From Candidatus Arcticimaribacter sp. (GTDB taxonomy: Bacteria; Bacteroidota; Bacteroidia; Flavobacteriales; Flavobacteriaceae), in assembly GCA_011526275.1 (NCBI GenBank), contig WTJP01000009.1:8309-30522 (forward strand): a stretch of DNA of 22,214 nt. Reading direction: 5' to 3'. The translations under genes were made by a program, and so were the position numbers. Shown here piece by piece: positions 1 through 7,753 of this stretch; the stretch's first letter is position 1, and each line of letters starts with the position of its first letter. A model generated the notes under the pieces. It ran no database searches. It saw only the letters and a program-made list of their open reading frames with translations, and had not been told where the DNA came from.

Positions 1-479
1 ACAGGATATTCTGCATAAGCGGGGTGACGTAAGTAGTTGGTGGTGAGTTCTTCCACATAGCCCAATTGGTTGCGCCATACAAGCGTATCAGGTAGGGCAC
101 CTTGATAAATTAGTTTGTATTGAGGATTGTCCTGTGGGAAAACATATTTCAACCAGTCTAAATATTCGAGATACATTAGGTTAGTCACCTCCGTTTCGTC
201 GATATAAAAAGACATCACGTGTTGACGTGTTGGCGTATTGTTCCAATCGTGCATTACATCGTCTTGAACCTGACCTTTGGTGAAGGTACCCCCTTCAATA
301 AAAACAAGACCGGGCCCTGTTTCTTGATCTTCAAAATCGACATTGTATTGGAATCCTCCTTTTTTAGAATTGATGCTCCAGCCCGTTGCACGCGACTGGT
401 TGTTTCGTCCACAAGAGGCGAAAACCATGGCCCCAAGGGCGACAAAGAGAGAATACTTCGAAAAAACCTTCATGTTCAT
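1..479 (-). CDS. gldJ: GldJ, gliding/type IX secretion lipoprotein (5' part, runs off the window)
   Basis: Partial gene: about 159 N-terminal codons are present and the rest lies left of base 1. Direct translation of the minus strand gives a lipoprotein signal peptide ending in the lipobox FASC, then a formylglycine-generating-enzyme-like (sulfatase-modifying factor) fold start with FIEGGTFTKGQVQDD, VMHDWNNTPTRQHV and FYIDETEVTN, which I recognise as GldJ. Family knowledge: GldJ is an outer-membrane-anchored lipoprotein required for gliding and for stability of the GldK/L/M/N type IX secretion apparatus. Three in-frame ATGs (497, 479, 473) are possible. I chose 479, but 473 gives the most typical 21-residue lipoprotein signal before the Cys. 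The gene is divergent from porV, which also belongs to the type IX system. Identification is by motif memory, not by a search. Confidence 0.88.
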   Translation of the reverse strand, partial: MNMKVFSKYSLFVALGAMVFASCGRNNQSRATGWSINSKKGGFQYNVDFEDQETGPGLVFIEGGTFTKGQVQDDVMHDWNNTPTRQHVMSFYIDETEVTNLMYLEYLDWLKYVFPQDNPQYKLIYQGALPDTLVWRNQLGYVEELTTNYLRHPAYAEYP

Positions 480-677
480 CTGTTTTGACTTAAACATAAA
501 TCTTACCGCAATTTACAAATATTAACGTGGGTTAAAACAAATTGCAGCTAGACATATTTTATTATTTAACGTTGCCTCTACAGGATTATTGTGGTGTATT
601 GAAGAAAAAATTTATTGACTATCTACACAAGAAAATAGGAATTCTAACGTTCTAGAAATACGAATTTTAATGAGAGA

Positions 678-1850
678 ATGAACCGCATCTATAAGGTTTT
701 GATTGTATTTATTGCCCTAGGTCTAAGCGCTTTAAGCGCGCAGAGCAATAGCCGTGTTATTACCACTGGTGTTCCATTTCTGTTGATTTCCCCCGATGCC
801 CGCTCTGCTGGAATGGGTGAATTAGGAGTGGCAACTTCAGCCGATGTGTATTCGCAACAATGGAATCCTGCTAAATATGTTTTTTCTGAGAAAAGCCAAG
901 GAGTAGGGATTAGCTATACGCCCTATTTGAGTAAACTCGTGGATGACATTTTCCTCGCCAACGTGACTTATTTTTCCAAAAACACTGAACGTAGTGCCTG
1001 GGGTGCGAGTTTAAAATACTTCAGTTTAGGCGATATAGAATTCAATGATTTGGTCAATAATACCATCATCCAACAAGGAATTGAACGCCCTAATGAATTG
1101 ACTTTGGATATTTCTTACGGTTTATTGCTCAACGAAAAATTTTCTATGGCTGTTGCAGGTCGTTTTATTCGCTCCGATTTAAAGGTTTCGAGTGATATGG
1201 ACGCGACCCCCGCCACTACACTAGGTGTCGATATTGCCGCCTACTATCAAGGAGAAACTTTTGACTTGGGTTCTAACAAAGCCATGATGCGCCATGGAAT
1301 TAATGTTTCCAACATTGGACCCCGTCTAAAATACGATGAAGGAGGGCAAAAAAACTACATTCCAACCAACCTTCGCATAGGTAGTGGTTTGGACCTTATA
1401 CTGGACAGCAACAATTCGGTGAATTTTAATTTTGAATTAAACAAACTCTTAGTCCCTTCTCCAATAGCCGTGTTTAGTGATAGCGGAGAGTTTCAAGGTT
1501 ATCAACAACCCGACATTACGTTTCTTAAAGGAATATTCGAGTCGTTTGGTGATGCTCCAGGAGGTTTTGAAGAGGAATTAAAAGAAATTACTTGGGCTGC
1601 TGGGATTGAGTATGTATTCCAAGACACCTTTGCACTAAGAACAGGCTATTTCAACGAAAGTCTAGAAAAAGGTTCCCGACGTTTCCTCACCTTAGGGGCT
1701 GGATTTAGCCTCGATTTTGCAACTATCGATATTTCCTATCTCTTCTCTACTTCTCGAATTCGAAATCCTTTGGAAAACACCCTGCGCTTTTCTTTGAACT
1801 TCAATTTGTCAGGGGGAATCCAAGGAGATGAAACTGCAGTTGCACAATAG
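678..1850 (+). CDS. porV: PorV (LptO), type IX secretion outer-membrane barrel protein
   Basis: 390 aa, with a Sec signal peptide of about 22 residues (hydrophobic IVFIALGLSALSAQ) followed by the mature start. The early block GVPFLLISPDARSAGMGEL, continuing to QQWNPAK, is characteristic of PorV in Bacteroidota. The remainder has alternating polar/aromatic beta-strand character and ends in a strand-rich C-terminus (LRFSLNFNLSG), as expected for a 14-strand FadL-like barrel. Family knowledge: PorV binds T9SS cargo at the outer membrane, works with the sortase PorU, and shuttles substrates from the SprA translocon. porU is not adjacent on the right, and on the left gldJ points away. ATG 678 is the only sensible start; the ATG at 670 is out of frame. 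The pdh genes follow after 108 bp and appear to have their own promoter. Confidence 0.93.
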   Translation: MNRIYKVLIVFIALGLSALSAQSNSRVITTGVPFLLISPDARSAGMGELGVATSADVYSQQWNPAKYVFSEKSQGVGISYTPYLSKLVDDIFLANVTYFSKNTERSAWGASLKYFSLGDIEFNDLVNNTIIQQGIERPNELTLDISYGLLLNEKFSMAVAGRFIRSDLKVSSDMDATPATTLGVDIAAYYQGETFDLGSNKAMMRHGINVSNIGPRLKYDEGGQKNYIPTNLRIGSGLDLILDSNNSVNFNFELNKLLVPSPIAVFSDSGEFQGYQQPDITFLKGIFESFGDAPGGFEEELKEITWAAGIEYVFQDTFALRTGYFNESLEKGSRRFLTLGAGFSLDFATIDISYLFSTSRIRNPLENTLRFSLNFNLSGGIQGDETAVAQ

Positions 1851-1880
1851 GCAAAAAACATTTATTGATTGAAATATAAT

Positions 1881-1890
1881 TGGTTAACCA
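1881..1890. repeat. 10-bp perfect palindrome upstream of the pdhA promoter box
   Basis: TGGTTAACCA reads the same on both strands. It lies 25 bp before the pdhA -7 box, roughly at -45 of the inferred transcript start. It could be a half-size operator or activator site, or chance in an AT-rich spacer. There is no U-run after it, so it is not a porV terminator. Confidence 0.3.
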
Positions 1891-1915
1891 GTTTTAGGTT
1901 TTAAGCAAAAAGTGG

Positions 1916-1923
1916 TATTTTTG
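1916..1923 (+). promoter_or_regulatory. Bacteroidota -7 box (TAnnTTTG) of pdhA-pdhC
   Basis: TATTTTTG is a perfect match to the Bacteroidota/Flavobacterium -7 consensus TAnnTTTG. It lies 35 bp before the pdhA ATG, predicting a start of transcription near 1930 and a leader of roughly 30 nt. No TTG is found at the usual -33 spacing, so the call rests on the -7 box and its position alone. Confidence 0.5.
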
Positions 1924-1958
1924 CACCGAGATGTAAACCAATAACAATCCCTCACAGA

Positions 1959-2960
1959 ATGAAAAAAATCACCAAGCAAACCTATATCGACTGGTATAGA
2001 GATATGTTTTTTTGGCGTAAGTTTGAAGATAAGCTTGCAGCTGTTTATATTCAACAAAAGGTTAGAGGATTTCTCCACCTTTACAACGGTCAAGAAGCTA
2101 TTCTCGCAGGAGCTTTGCACGCGATGGAGCTAGGAAAAGACCGAATGATTACAGCTTATCGTAACCACGTGCAACCCATTGGAATGGGGGTGGATCCCAA
2201 AAGAGTTATGGCCGAGTTATACGGGAAGGCTACAGGAACGTCTAACGGTCTTGGTGGTTCCATGCACATATTCTCTAAGGAACACCGTTTCCACGGTGGT
2301 CACGGGATTGTTGGGGGACAAATTCCACTAGGTGCTGGAATGGCATTTGGAGACAAGTACCACAACACTGGTGCTGTTACCCTTTGTTTTATGGGAGATG
2401 GTGCGGTTCGTCAAGGTTCATTGCACGAAACACTTAACCTTGCTACCCTTTGGGAACTCCCCGTAGTATTTATTGTAGAAAATAATGGTTATGCCATGGG
2501 AACTTCTGTGGCAAGAACAGCATCACATCAAGAAATTTGGAAGTTAGGACTCGGGTATGAAATGCCTTGTGGACCTGTCGATGGTATGGATCCTGTTGCA
2601 GTGGCGAAAGCGTTAGATAAAGCCATGCAACACGCAAGAGACGGTAAAGGGCCTACTTTCCTTGAAATGAAGACCTATCGTTATCGCGGTCACTCCATGT
2701 CGGATGCCCAACACTATCGCACAAAAGCTGAGGTAGAAGAGTACCGTAAAATCGACCCTATTACCCAAGTCAAAGACATCATCTTAGAGAAAAAATACCT
2801 TAGTGAAGATGAGATTTCAGCAATTGAAGCTGAGGTGAAAGCACAGGTAGCCGAATGTGAAAAATTTGCAGAGGAATCTCCTTATCCAGAGAAATCTGTA
2901 ATGTATGATGCGGTGTATGAAGAACCCAATTACCCATTTCTAAAACATAAATTAAGCTAA
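1959..2960 (+). CDS. pdhA: Pyruvate dehydrogenase E1 component, alpha subunit
   Basis: 333 aa, the normal length for a bacterial heterotetrameric E1-alpha. It binds thiamine diphosphate and, with E1-beta, decarboxylates pyruvate and reductively acetylates the lipoyl group of E2. Visible motifs are the GDG...N thiamine-diphosphate block (GDGAVRQGSLHETLNLA through VENNGYAMGT) and the phosphorylation-loop-like YRYRGHSMSDAQHYR near the C-terminus. It is followed after 2 bp by the E2 gene, so both sit on one mRNA. The partner E1-beta (pdhB) and E3 are not in this window; a split with pdhB elsewhere is familiar from Flavobacteriia. The start ATG lies 35 bp after a consensus -7 box. The related branched-chain E1-alpha is an alternative, but neighbourhood and motif details favour PDH. 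Confidence 0.94.
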   Translation: MKKITKQTYIDWYRDMFFWRKFEDKLAAVYIQQKVRGFLHLYNGQEAILAGALHAMELGKDRMITAYRNHVQPIGMGVDPKRVMAELYGKATGTSNGLGGSMHIFSKEHRFHGGHGIVGGQIPLGAGMAFGDKYHNTGAVTLCFMGDGAVRQGSLHETLNLATLWELPVVFIVENNGYAMGTSVARTASHQEIWKLGLGYEMPCGPVDGMDPVAVAKALDKAMQHARDGKGPTFLEMKTYRYRGHSMSDAQHYRTKAEVEEYRKIDPITQVKDIILEKKYLSEDEISAIEAEVKAQVAECEKFAEESPYPEKSVMYDAVYEEPNYPFLKHKLS

Positions 2961-2962
2961 AC

Positions 2963-4558
2963 ATGGCAGAAATAATCAACATGCCTCGCTTGAGCGATAC
3001 CATGGAAGAAGGAACCGTAGCTACTTGGTTCAAAAAAGTAGGTGACACGGTAAAAGAAGGCGATATTTTAGCAGAAATCGAAACCGATAAAGCTACAATG
3101 GAATTTGAAGCTTTTCACGAAGGAGAGCTTTTGCACATTGGAATCGAAGAAGGACAAACCGCTCCAGTTGATGCTTTATTGGCTATCATTGGTCAAAAAG
3201 GCGAAGACATTTCAGCTTTACTTGGTGGAGGTGCAGTTGCAGAAGCAACAAGCGAGACTGCTCCTGTTGAAGTAGTAGAAGCAAGTTCAGCTCCTGCTGA
3301 ATTACCAGCTGGTGTGGAAATCATTACCATGCCTCGTTTGAGTGATACCATGGAAGAAGGAACAGTTGCTAGCTGGCTTAAAAAAGTTGGCGATACAGTT
3401 ACTGAAGGCGATATTTTAGCAGAAATTGAAACCGATAAAGCCACGATGGAATTCGAGGCTTTTTATGGAGGAACGCTTTTGCATATTGGAATCCAAGAAG
3501 GTGAGTCGGCGAAAGTTGACAGTTTGTTGGCCATTATTGGAGATAAAGATGCCGATGTAGAGCAGGCCCTTGCTTTTGCAAACGCCTCAAACGCTCCTGC
3601 GGTAGAGGTGAAGGAGGAAGCGCCAAAAGCGGCACCAGCTCCAACTCCTGCAACTCCTGCCCCTGCGCCAGTAGCAGCAGCTGTGGCAGCACCCACTCCA
3701 GTTCAAAACACTTCGGGAAGAGTAATCGCTTCTCCATTGGCAAAACGCCTTGCAGAAGAGCGTGGTATCCAGCTTGCCCAAGTTCAAGGATCTGGTGATG
3801 GTGGAAGAATCATCAAACGCGATATCGAACACTTCAAAGGAGGTGGAATGGCAGTTTCAGCGGCACCACAAGGCATTGAGTCTGTTGTTGAGCTTGCGAA
3901 CAATCAAATGCGTAAGACTATCGCTAAGCGTTTAGGGGCTTCTAAGTTTACTGCGCCACACTACTACCTTGGCGTAGAATTCGACATGGAAAACGCTATG
4001 GCTTTCCGCCAGCAATACAATTCCATGCCCGATACCAAAATATCGTTCAACGATATCGTGGTCAAGGCTACTGCGAAAGCATTAAAAGCGCATCCAGAAG
4101 TGAATTCCCGTTGGTTTGACGACAAAATTGTGCAACACCAGCATGTTCACATGGGAGTAGCTGTAGCTGTGGAAGACGGTCTAGTTGTTCCCGTAGTTAA
4201 GTTTGCCGATGAATTGAGCTTACCGCAAATTGGAGCGCAAGTGCGCGACTACGCAGGAAGAGCTAGAGAAAAGAAACTCACCCCAGCAGAAATGGACGGA
4301 AGTACTTTCACCATTTCTAACCTAGGGATGTTTGGTATAGAAACCTTTACTTCAATCATCAACCAGCCCAACTCTGCAATTCTTTCGGTAGGGGCTATTG
4401 TAGAGAAGCCAGTGGTTAAAAACGGTCAAATTGTGGTGGGGCACACCATGAAAATGACACTCGCTTGTGATCACCGTTCTGTAGACGGAGCAACTGGAGC
4501 ACAGTTTTTACAAACCCTTAAAGGATTTATCGAGAACCCAATTACCATGTTGGTGTAG
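2963..4558 (+). CDS. pdhC: Dihydrolipoamide acetyltransferase, PDH E2, with two lipoyl domains
   Basis: 531 aa. Domains in order: lipoyl domain 1 (about residues 2-80, lipoyl Lys43 in ETDKATMEFE), an acidic Ala/Glu linker, lipoyl domain 2 (about 118-197, Lys159 in the same motif), and a long Ala/Pro linker (about 205-250) typical of swinging-arm hinges. These are followed by a peripheral subunit-binding domain (about 254-292, ASPLAKRLAEERG) and the catalytic acetyltransferase core, with His504 and Asp508 in DHRSVDG. It transfers the acetyl group from lipoyl to CoA and forms the structural core of the cytosolic PDH complex. The two lipoyl domains share long identical protein blocks. The gene starts 2 bp after pdhA and ends just before a rho-independent terminator, so pdhA-pdhC is a complete two-gene operon. 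Confidence 0.96.
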   Translation: MAEIINMPRLSDTMEEGTVATWFKKVGDTVKEGDILAEIETDKATMEFEAFHEGELLHIGIEEGQTAPVDALLAIIGQKGEDISALLGGGAVAEATSETAPVEVVEASSAPAELPAGVEIITMPRLSDTMEEGTVASWLKKVGDTVTEGDILAEIETDKATMEFEAFYGGTLLHIGIQEGESAKVDSLLAIIGDKDADVEQALAFANASNAPAVEVKEEAPKAAPAPTPATPAPAPVAAAVAAPTPVQNTSGRVIASPLAKRLAEERGIQLAQVQGSGDGGRIIKRDIEHFKGGGMAVSAAPQGIESVVELANNQMRKTIAKRLGASKFTAPHYYLGVEFDMENAMAFRQQYNSMPDTKISFNDIVVKATAKALKAHPEVNSRWFDDKIVQHQHVHMGVAVAVEDGLVVPVVKFADELSLPQIGAQVRDYAGRAREKKLTPAEMDGSTFTISNLGMFGIETFTSIINQPNSAILSVGAIVEKPVVKNGQIVVGHTMKMTLACDHRSVDGATGAQFLQTLKGFIENPITMLV

Positions 4559-4583
4559 GTTTTCTTCGATACCCAAGAAATAT

Positions 4584-4607
4584 ACCCGCCTTTGTGCGGG
4601 TTTTTTT
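4584..4607 (+). terminator. Rho-independent terminator of pdhA-pdhC
   Basis: The stem ACCCGC/GCGGGT (4584-4589 with 4596-4601) closes a 6-nt loop and runs directly into a U-tract, 26 bp after the E2 stop. GC-rich stem plus uninterrupted T-run is the classical intrinsic terminator. It is the only convincing one in the window. The following SDR gene begins 19 bp after it. Confidence 0.88.
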
Positions 4608-4625
4608 ATCTTTAAAGAAAAACAA

Positions 4626-5294
4626 GTGAAAACACTTTTAATCACGGGTGCTGGAAAAGGAATTGGTCTCTCCACCGCTTTATTAGCCGCAAAAGCAGGG
4701 CATAAAGTCATTGCTATTTCTAGAAATATTTCAGCTTTAAATCAAGTAGAAGGCATTACGCCTTATGCTGTTGATCTATCCAATGAAAATGAAATTACTG
4801 CTTTTGTCAATGCATTAGAAGTTGAGGTCATCGATGTGCTCATCAACAATGCAGGGGCTTTAACCAATACTTCTTTTGAAGGGAGTGATTTTAAGCTGTT
4901 TGAGAAAATTTACAAAGTGAATGTTTTTGGCTTGGCAGAATTGACCCGTCAACTCCTCCCTAAAATTTCCAAATCGGGGCATGTAGTGAATATCAGTAGC
5001 ATGGGAGGGATTCAAGGCAGTGCTAAATTCCCGGGCCTTTCCATTTACAGCAGCAGCAAAGGAGCTGTGATTACTTTGACAGAATTATGGGCAGAAGAGT
5101 ACAAAGAAACAGGGCCTCGCTTTAATGCGCTTGCTTTGGGTGCTGTGCAAACACAAATGTTAGCCGATGCATTTCCTGGCTTTCAAGCCCCAGTTACAGC
5201 CGATGAATTTGCACACTATCTTTTAGATTTCAGTCTCCAAGCACATCGCTATTATAACGGGAAAGTACTTCAGGTGTCCTCATCAACACCTTAA
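4626..5294 (+). CDS. Short-chain dehydrogenase/reductase (SDR) family oxidoreductase
   Basis: 222 aa, a compact classical SDR. It has the NAD(P)-binding TGAGKGIG (residues 7-14), the structural NNAG at 74-77, the catalytic Ser in NISSMGG, and the YSSSK active-site pair Tyr141/Lys145. The C-terminus is short. The substrate cannot be deduced. The start is a GTG codon at 4626, with no in-frame ATG placed to preserve the Rossmann motif. It lies immediately downstream of the pdh terminator, so it must start its own transcript; a one-mismatch -7 box (TATCTTTA, 4607-4614) overlaps the end of the terminator U-run. It is followed by the SprT-like gene after 12 bp and then manC, presumably one operon. 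Confidence 0.9.
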   Translation: MKTLLITGAGKGIGLSTALLAAKAGHKVIAISRNISALNQVEGITPYAVDLSNENEITAFVNALEVEVIDVLINNAGALTNTSFEGSDFKLFEKIYKVNVFGLAELTRQLLPKISKSGHVVNISSMGGIQGSAKFPGLSIYSSSKGAVITLTELWAEEYKETGPRFNALALGAVQTQMLADAFPGFQAPVTADEFAHYLLDFSLQAHRYYNGKVLQVSSSTP

Positions 5295-5306
5295 GAAACA
5301 AGGTGT

Positions 5307-5906
5307 ATGCAAGATTTTTACGCCTACATTCCCGCTGCAGCGCAAAATAAGCTAGAAGCTGTTTTAGCGCAGCACCCCATTGAAATAAAAGTTGTCAATG
5401 CCCGAAAATCAAAGCATGGAGATTTCAGAAAACTCCCTTCAGGTAAGGTGCAAATCACACTGAATGTTCAAGCAAACCCATACCGATTTCTCATTACCCT
5501 GCTGCATGAAATCGCACATCATTTAGCTTTTAAGTGGTATGGATTTCGCATTGCACCGCATGGAAAAGAATGGAAACAAACCTTTAGAGAACTCAGTGCT
5601 CCTTTTCTTGTAGCGACTATTTTTCCTCAACCGCTTTTGGGGGTGTTTGCTCAGCACCTAAAACGTCCCAAAGCAAGTAGCGACACGGATGTTAACTTGG
5701 GAATGGCTTTAAGGGAATTCGACCCGCCCACCGATAAATTAACTATCTTAGAGCTGCCACATGCGTCCCTATTTCAATTGGATGACGGACGTACTTTTGA
5801 AAAAGGACCACAGCGAAGAAAACGCTTTGAATGTCGTTTAAAAGGAACGCAAAAAGTGTATCTTTTTCAGCCCAATGCCGAGGTGCATTTAATTAAACAA
5901 GAATGA
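5307..5906 (+). CDS. SprT-like zinc metalloprotein
   Basis: 199 aa. The N-terminal half carries the SprT-like metallopeptidase signature: HEIAHH at residues 67-72 (His67, Glu68, His71), followed by a probable third zinc ligand His85 in PHGKEW. This matches the SprT/Spartan pattern HExxH...HG..W. The C-terminal ~95 residues are unusual: they contain a single Cys (in RFECR), so the four-Cys zinc ribbon of E. coli SprT is absent. The family includes DNA-protein crosslink proteases, but a bacterial function has not been firmly shown, so I assign fold, not role. ATG 5307 is 12 bp after the SDR stop, and its TGA overlaps the manC ATG (ATGA), implying translational coupling. Confidence 0.85.
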   Translation: MQDFYAYIPAAAQNKLEAVLAQHPIEIKVVNARKSKHGDFRKLPSGKVQITLNVQANPYRFLITLLHEIAHHLAFKWYGFRIAPHGKEWKQTFRELSAPFLVATIFPQPLLGVFAQHLKRPKASSDTDVNLGMALREFDPPTDKLTILELPHASLFQLDDGRTFEKGPQRRKRFECRLKGTQKVYLFQPNAEVHLIKQE

Positions 5907-6985
5907 AAGAAAGCCAACCGAATTATGCGCTCATCATGGCAGGAGGTGTTGGAAGCCGCTTTTGGCCTACCAGTACCGCCAGCTTTCCCAAACAATTTCA
6001 AGATTTAACCGGCTGCGGTAGAACATTGCTTCAGCAAACCGTTGATCGACTCGAGGGAATTTTGCCCTTAGAAAATATATACATCCTTACCAATGCAGAC
6101 TATTTGTCTTTGGTGAGTGCACAACTCCCCGAGCTCCATCAAAAACAAATCATTTGTGAGCCTGCTCTTCGAAATACAGCCCCTTGTATTCTCTATGCCG
6201 CACTAAAAATTCAGCAGCTGAATAAGGAGGCCAATATGATAGTCTTGCCCAGCGACCACTTCATTGATCAACTTGAGGCATTTCAAGCCAATGTTTTGCT
6301 GGCTTTTGAGCGTGCAAAACAACAGGACGAGTTAATCACCTTTGGTATTCCTCCAACATCACCCCACACGGGCTATGGCTATTTAGAAGTTGAAGATAAA
6401 AAAGCGCCCCTAAGTCCAATTGTAAAATTCACCGAGAAGCCCGATCTAGAAAAGGCAAATGCCTTTATAAAAGCAGGAAATTACTTTTGGAATTCTGGCT
6501 TATTCGTTTGGTCGTGCAGGACCATTATCAAGGCTTTCGAACGCTATCAGCCCGAAATGTTACGCCTTTTTCAAGCCGGGATACCTCATTTTGACACGCC
6601 AGCTGAAGCGGATTTTCTACTGAGCGAATACCCAAAGGCAGAGAATATTTCTATTGATTATGCCATTTTAGAGCCCTCTTCCAACATCCTTATGTTGAAG
6701 GCCTCTTTTTTGTGGAACGATCTAGGGACATGGACTTCCCTCTACGATCAATTGAGTAGTGGCATGGAGAGCAATGTTTCGGTAAAAGCGAAATTGATAG
6801 CCGAAGAAGCAAAGGGGAATATGGTTTATTCTTCTTCCGACAAAATTATTGTGATAAAGGGCTTAGCCGATTACGTGGTTGTGGACGAAGACAAGGTGTT
6901 GATGATTTATCCTAAAGGGGATGATCAAAGCGTAAAAGAACTTCGGCAAAAAACCAAAGATCAATTCGGGGAAGACTTAGCTTAA
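5903..6985 (+). CDS. manC: Mannose-1-phosphate guanylyltransferase
   Basis: 360 aa, the single-domain form (no C-terminal phosphomannose isomerase domain). It converts mannose-1-phosphate and GTP to GDP-mannose, the donor for fucose/mannose-containing surface glycans and protein O-glycosylation. The N-terminal nucleotidyltransferase signature is GGVGSRFWP (residues 14-22) followed by FPKQF (28-32). Further diagnostic blocks are EPALRNTAP, VLPSDHFI, GYGYLE and FTEKPD, then NSGLFVW and SIDYAILE. The start ATG overlaps the stop of the SprT-like gene by 4 bp. The stop TAA is directly followed, with no spacer, by the stop of the convergent mlaF. No other sugar-nucleotide genes lie nearby. Confidence 0.94.
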   Translation: MKESQPNYALIMAGGVGSRFWPTSTASFPKQFQDLTGCGRTLLQQTVDRLEGILPLENIYILTNADYLSLVSAQLPELHQKQIICEPALRNTAPCILYAALKIQQLNKEANMIVLPSDHFIDQLEAFQANVLLAFERAKQQDELITFGIPPTSPHTGYGYLEVEDKKAPLSPIVKFTEKPDLEKANAFIKAGNYFWNSGLFVWSCRTIIKAFERYQPEMLRLFQAGIPHFDTPAEADFLLSEYPKAENISIDYAILEPSSNILMLKASFLWNDLGTWTSLYDQLSSGMESNVSVKAKLIAEEAKGNMVYSSSDKIIVIKGLADYVVVDEDKVLMIYPKGDDQSVKELRQKTKDQFGEDLA

Positions 6986-7753
6986 TTAGTGGCTTTCCTC
7001 GAGGTAAACCTTCCTTACTTTTTTAAATAATTCTGAAGAATAAACAAAGTCGGTAACCGCTTCGTTGTCGGTTTTAAATATATCTTTATTCGTTCCTTCC
7101 CAGGCTTTATATCCTTCTTTTAAAAAGATAATTTTCTCCCCAATTTCCATGACCGAGTTCATGTCGTGGGTGTTGATCACTGTTGTGATTTGATATTCCT
7201 GCGTAATTTCTTGTATGAGGTTATCGATGAGGATAGCGGTTTTTGGATCGAGACCAGAATTGGGCTCATCGCAAAACAAATAGCTGGGATTCATGACAAT
7301 GGCACGAGCAATGGCAACGCGTTTTTTCATTCCTCCCGAAATTTCTGCGGGTAATTTGTGGTTGGCATCGACGAGATTTACTCGGTCGATAGCAATGTTC
7401 GCTCGCTCGCGAATTTCATCTTCTGGCGCTTGGGTAAACATCTGCATGGGGAACATCACATTTTCTTCTACCGTCATGGAGTCAAAAAGGGCACTCCCTT
7501 GAAATACCATCCCCATGTCTTGCCGCAGTAAAGACTGTTCCTCTTCCTCCATGCTTGATAAGGGAACTTTATTGTAAATAATTTCTCCAGCGGTTACGCG
7601 ATGAAGCCCTAAAATACACTTGAGGAAAACTGTTTTCCCAGAGCCACTTTGCCCAATGATCAAGTTGGTTTTTCCCTGTTCAAATTCAGCACTAATCCCT
7701 TTTAAAACGGCTGTTTTACCAAAAGACTTCTCTATGTTGTTTACTGCGATCAT
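6986..7753 (-). CDS. mlaF: Lipid-transport ABC transporter, ATP-binding subunit (MlaF-like)
   Basis: 255 aa, one complete ABC ATPase domain. It shows Walker A GQSGSGKT (residues 34-41), Q-loop VFQGSALFDS, signature ISGGMKKRVAIARA with the GGM variant typical of the MlaF/Ttg2A family, Walker B YLFCDEPNSGLDP, and the switch His in NTHD. With MlaE it would power phospholipid movement between inner and outer membrane. Its ATG overlaps the mlaE TAA by one base (TAATG), so the two subunits are translationally coupled. The third partner, an MCE-domain MlaD, is not adjacent; it must be encoded elsewhere. The assignment to mla rather than a generic ABC system rests on the MlaE partner and the SGGM signature. 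Confidence 0.9.
   Translation of the reverse strand: MIAVNNIEKSFGKTAVLKGISAEFEQGKTNLIIGQSGSGKTVFLKCILGLHRVTAGEIIYNKVPLSSMEEEEQSLLRQDMGMVFQGSALFDSMTVEENVMFPMQMFTQAPEDEIRERANIAIDRVNLVDANHKLPAEISGGMKKRVAIARAIVMNPSYLFCDEPNSGLDPKTAILIDNLIQEITQEYQITTVINTHDMNSVMEIGEKIIFLKEGYKAWEGTNKDIFKTDNEAVTDFVYSSELFKKVRKVYLEESH

Noticed and set aside
219..525. Plus-strand open frames opposite the start of gldJ
   Set aside because: They are antisense to a well-recognised lipoprotein coding sequence and show no protein-like composition or family motif.
516..540. Candidate gldJ promoter on the minus strand (TAATATTTG at 524-516)
   Set aside because: It fits TAnnTTTG only with one extra base, and the nearest TTG is 13 bp away, too close for -33.
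540..580. Candidate porV promoter: TTG 542-544, 22 bp, then TAACGTTG 567-574
   Set aside because: The -7 box has a mismatch at a conserved T and would give a leader of about 100 nt; not strong enough to list as a feature.
3463..3832. Overlapping minus-strand Ala/Gly- or Leu/Gln-rich open frames
   Set aside because: They are the reverse reading of the Ala/Pro linker of the E2 protein; low complexity, no start signals, no homology recognised.
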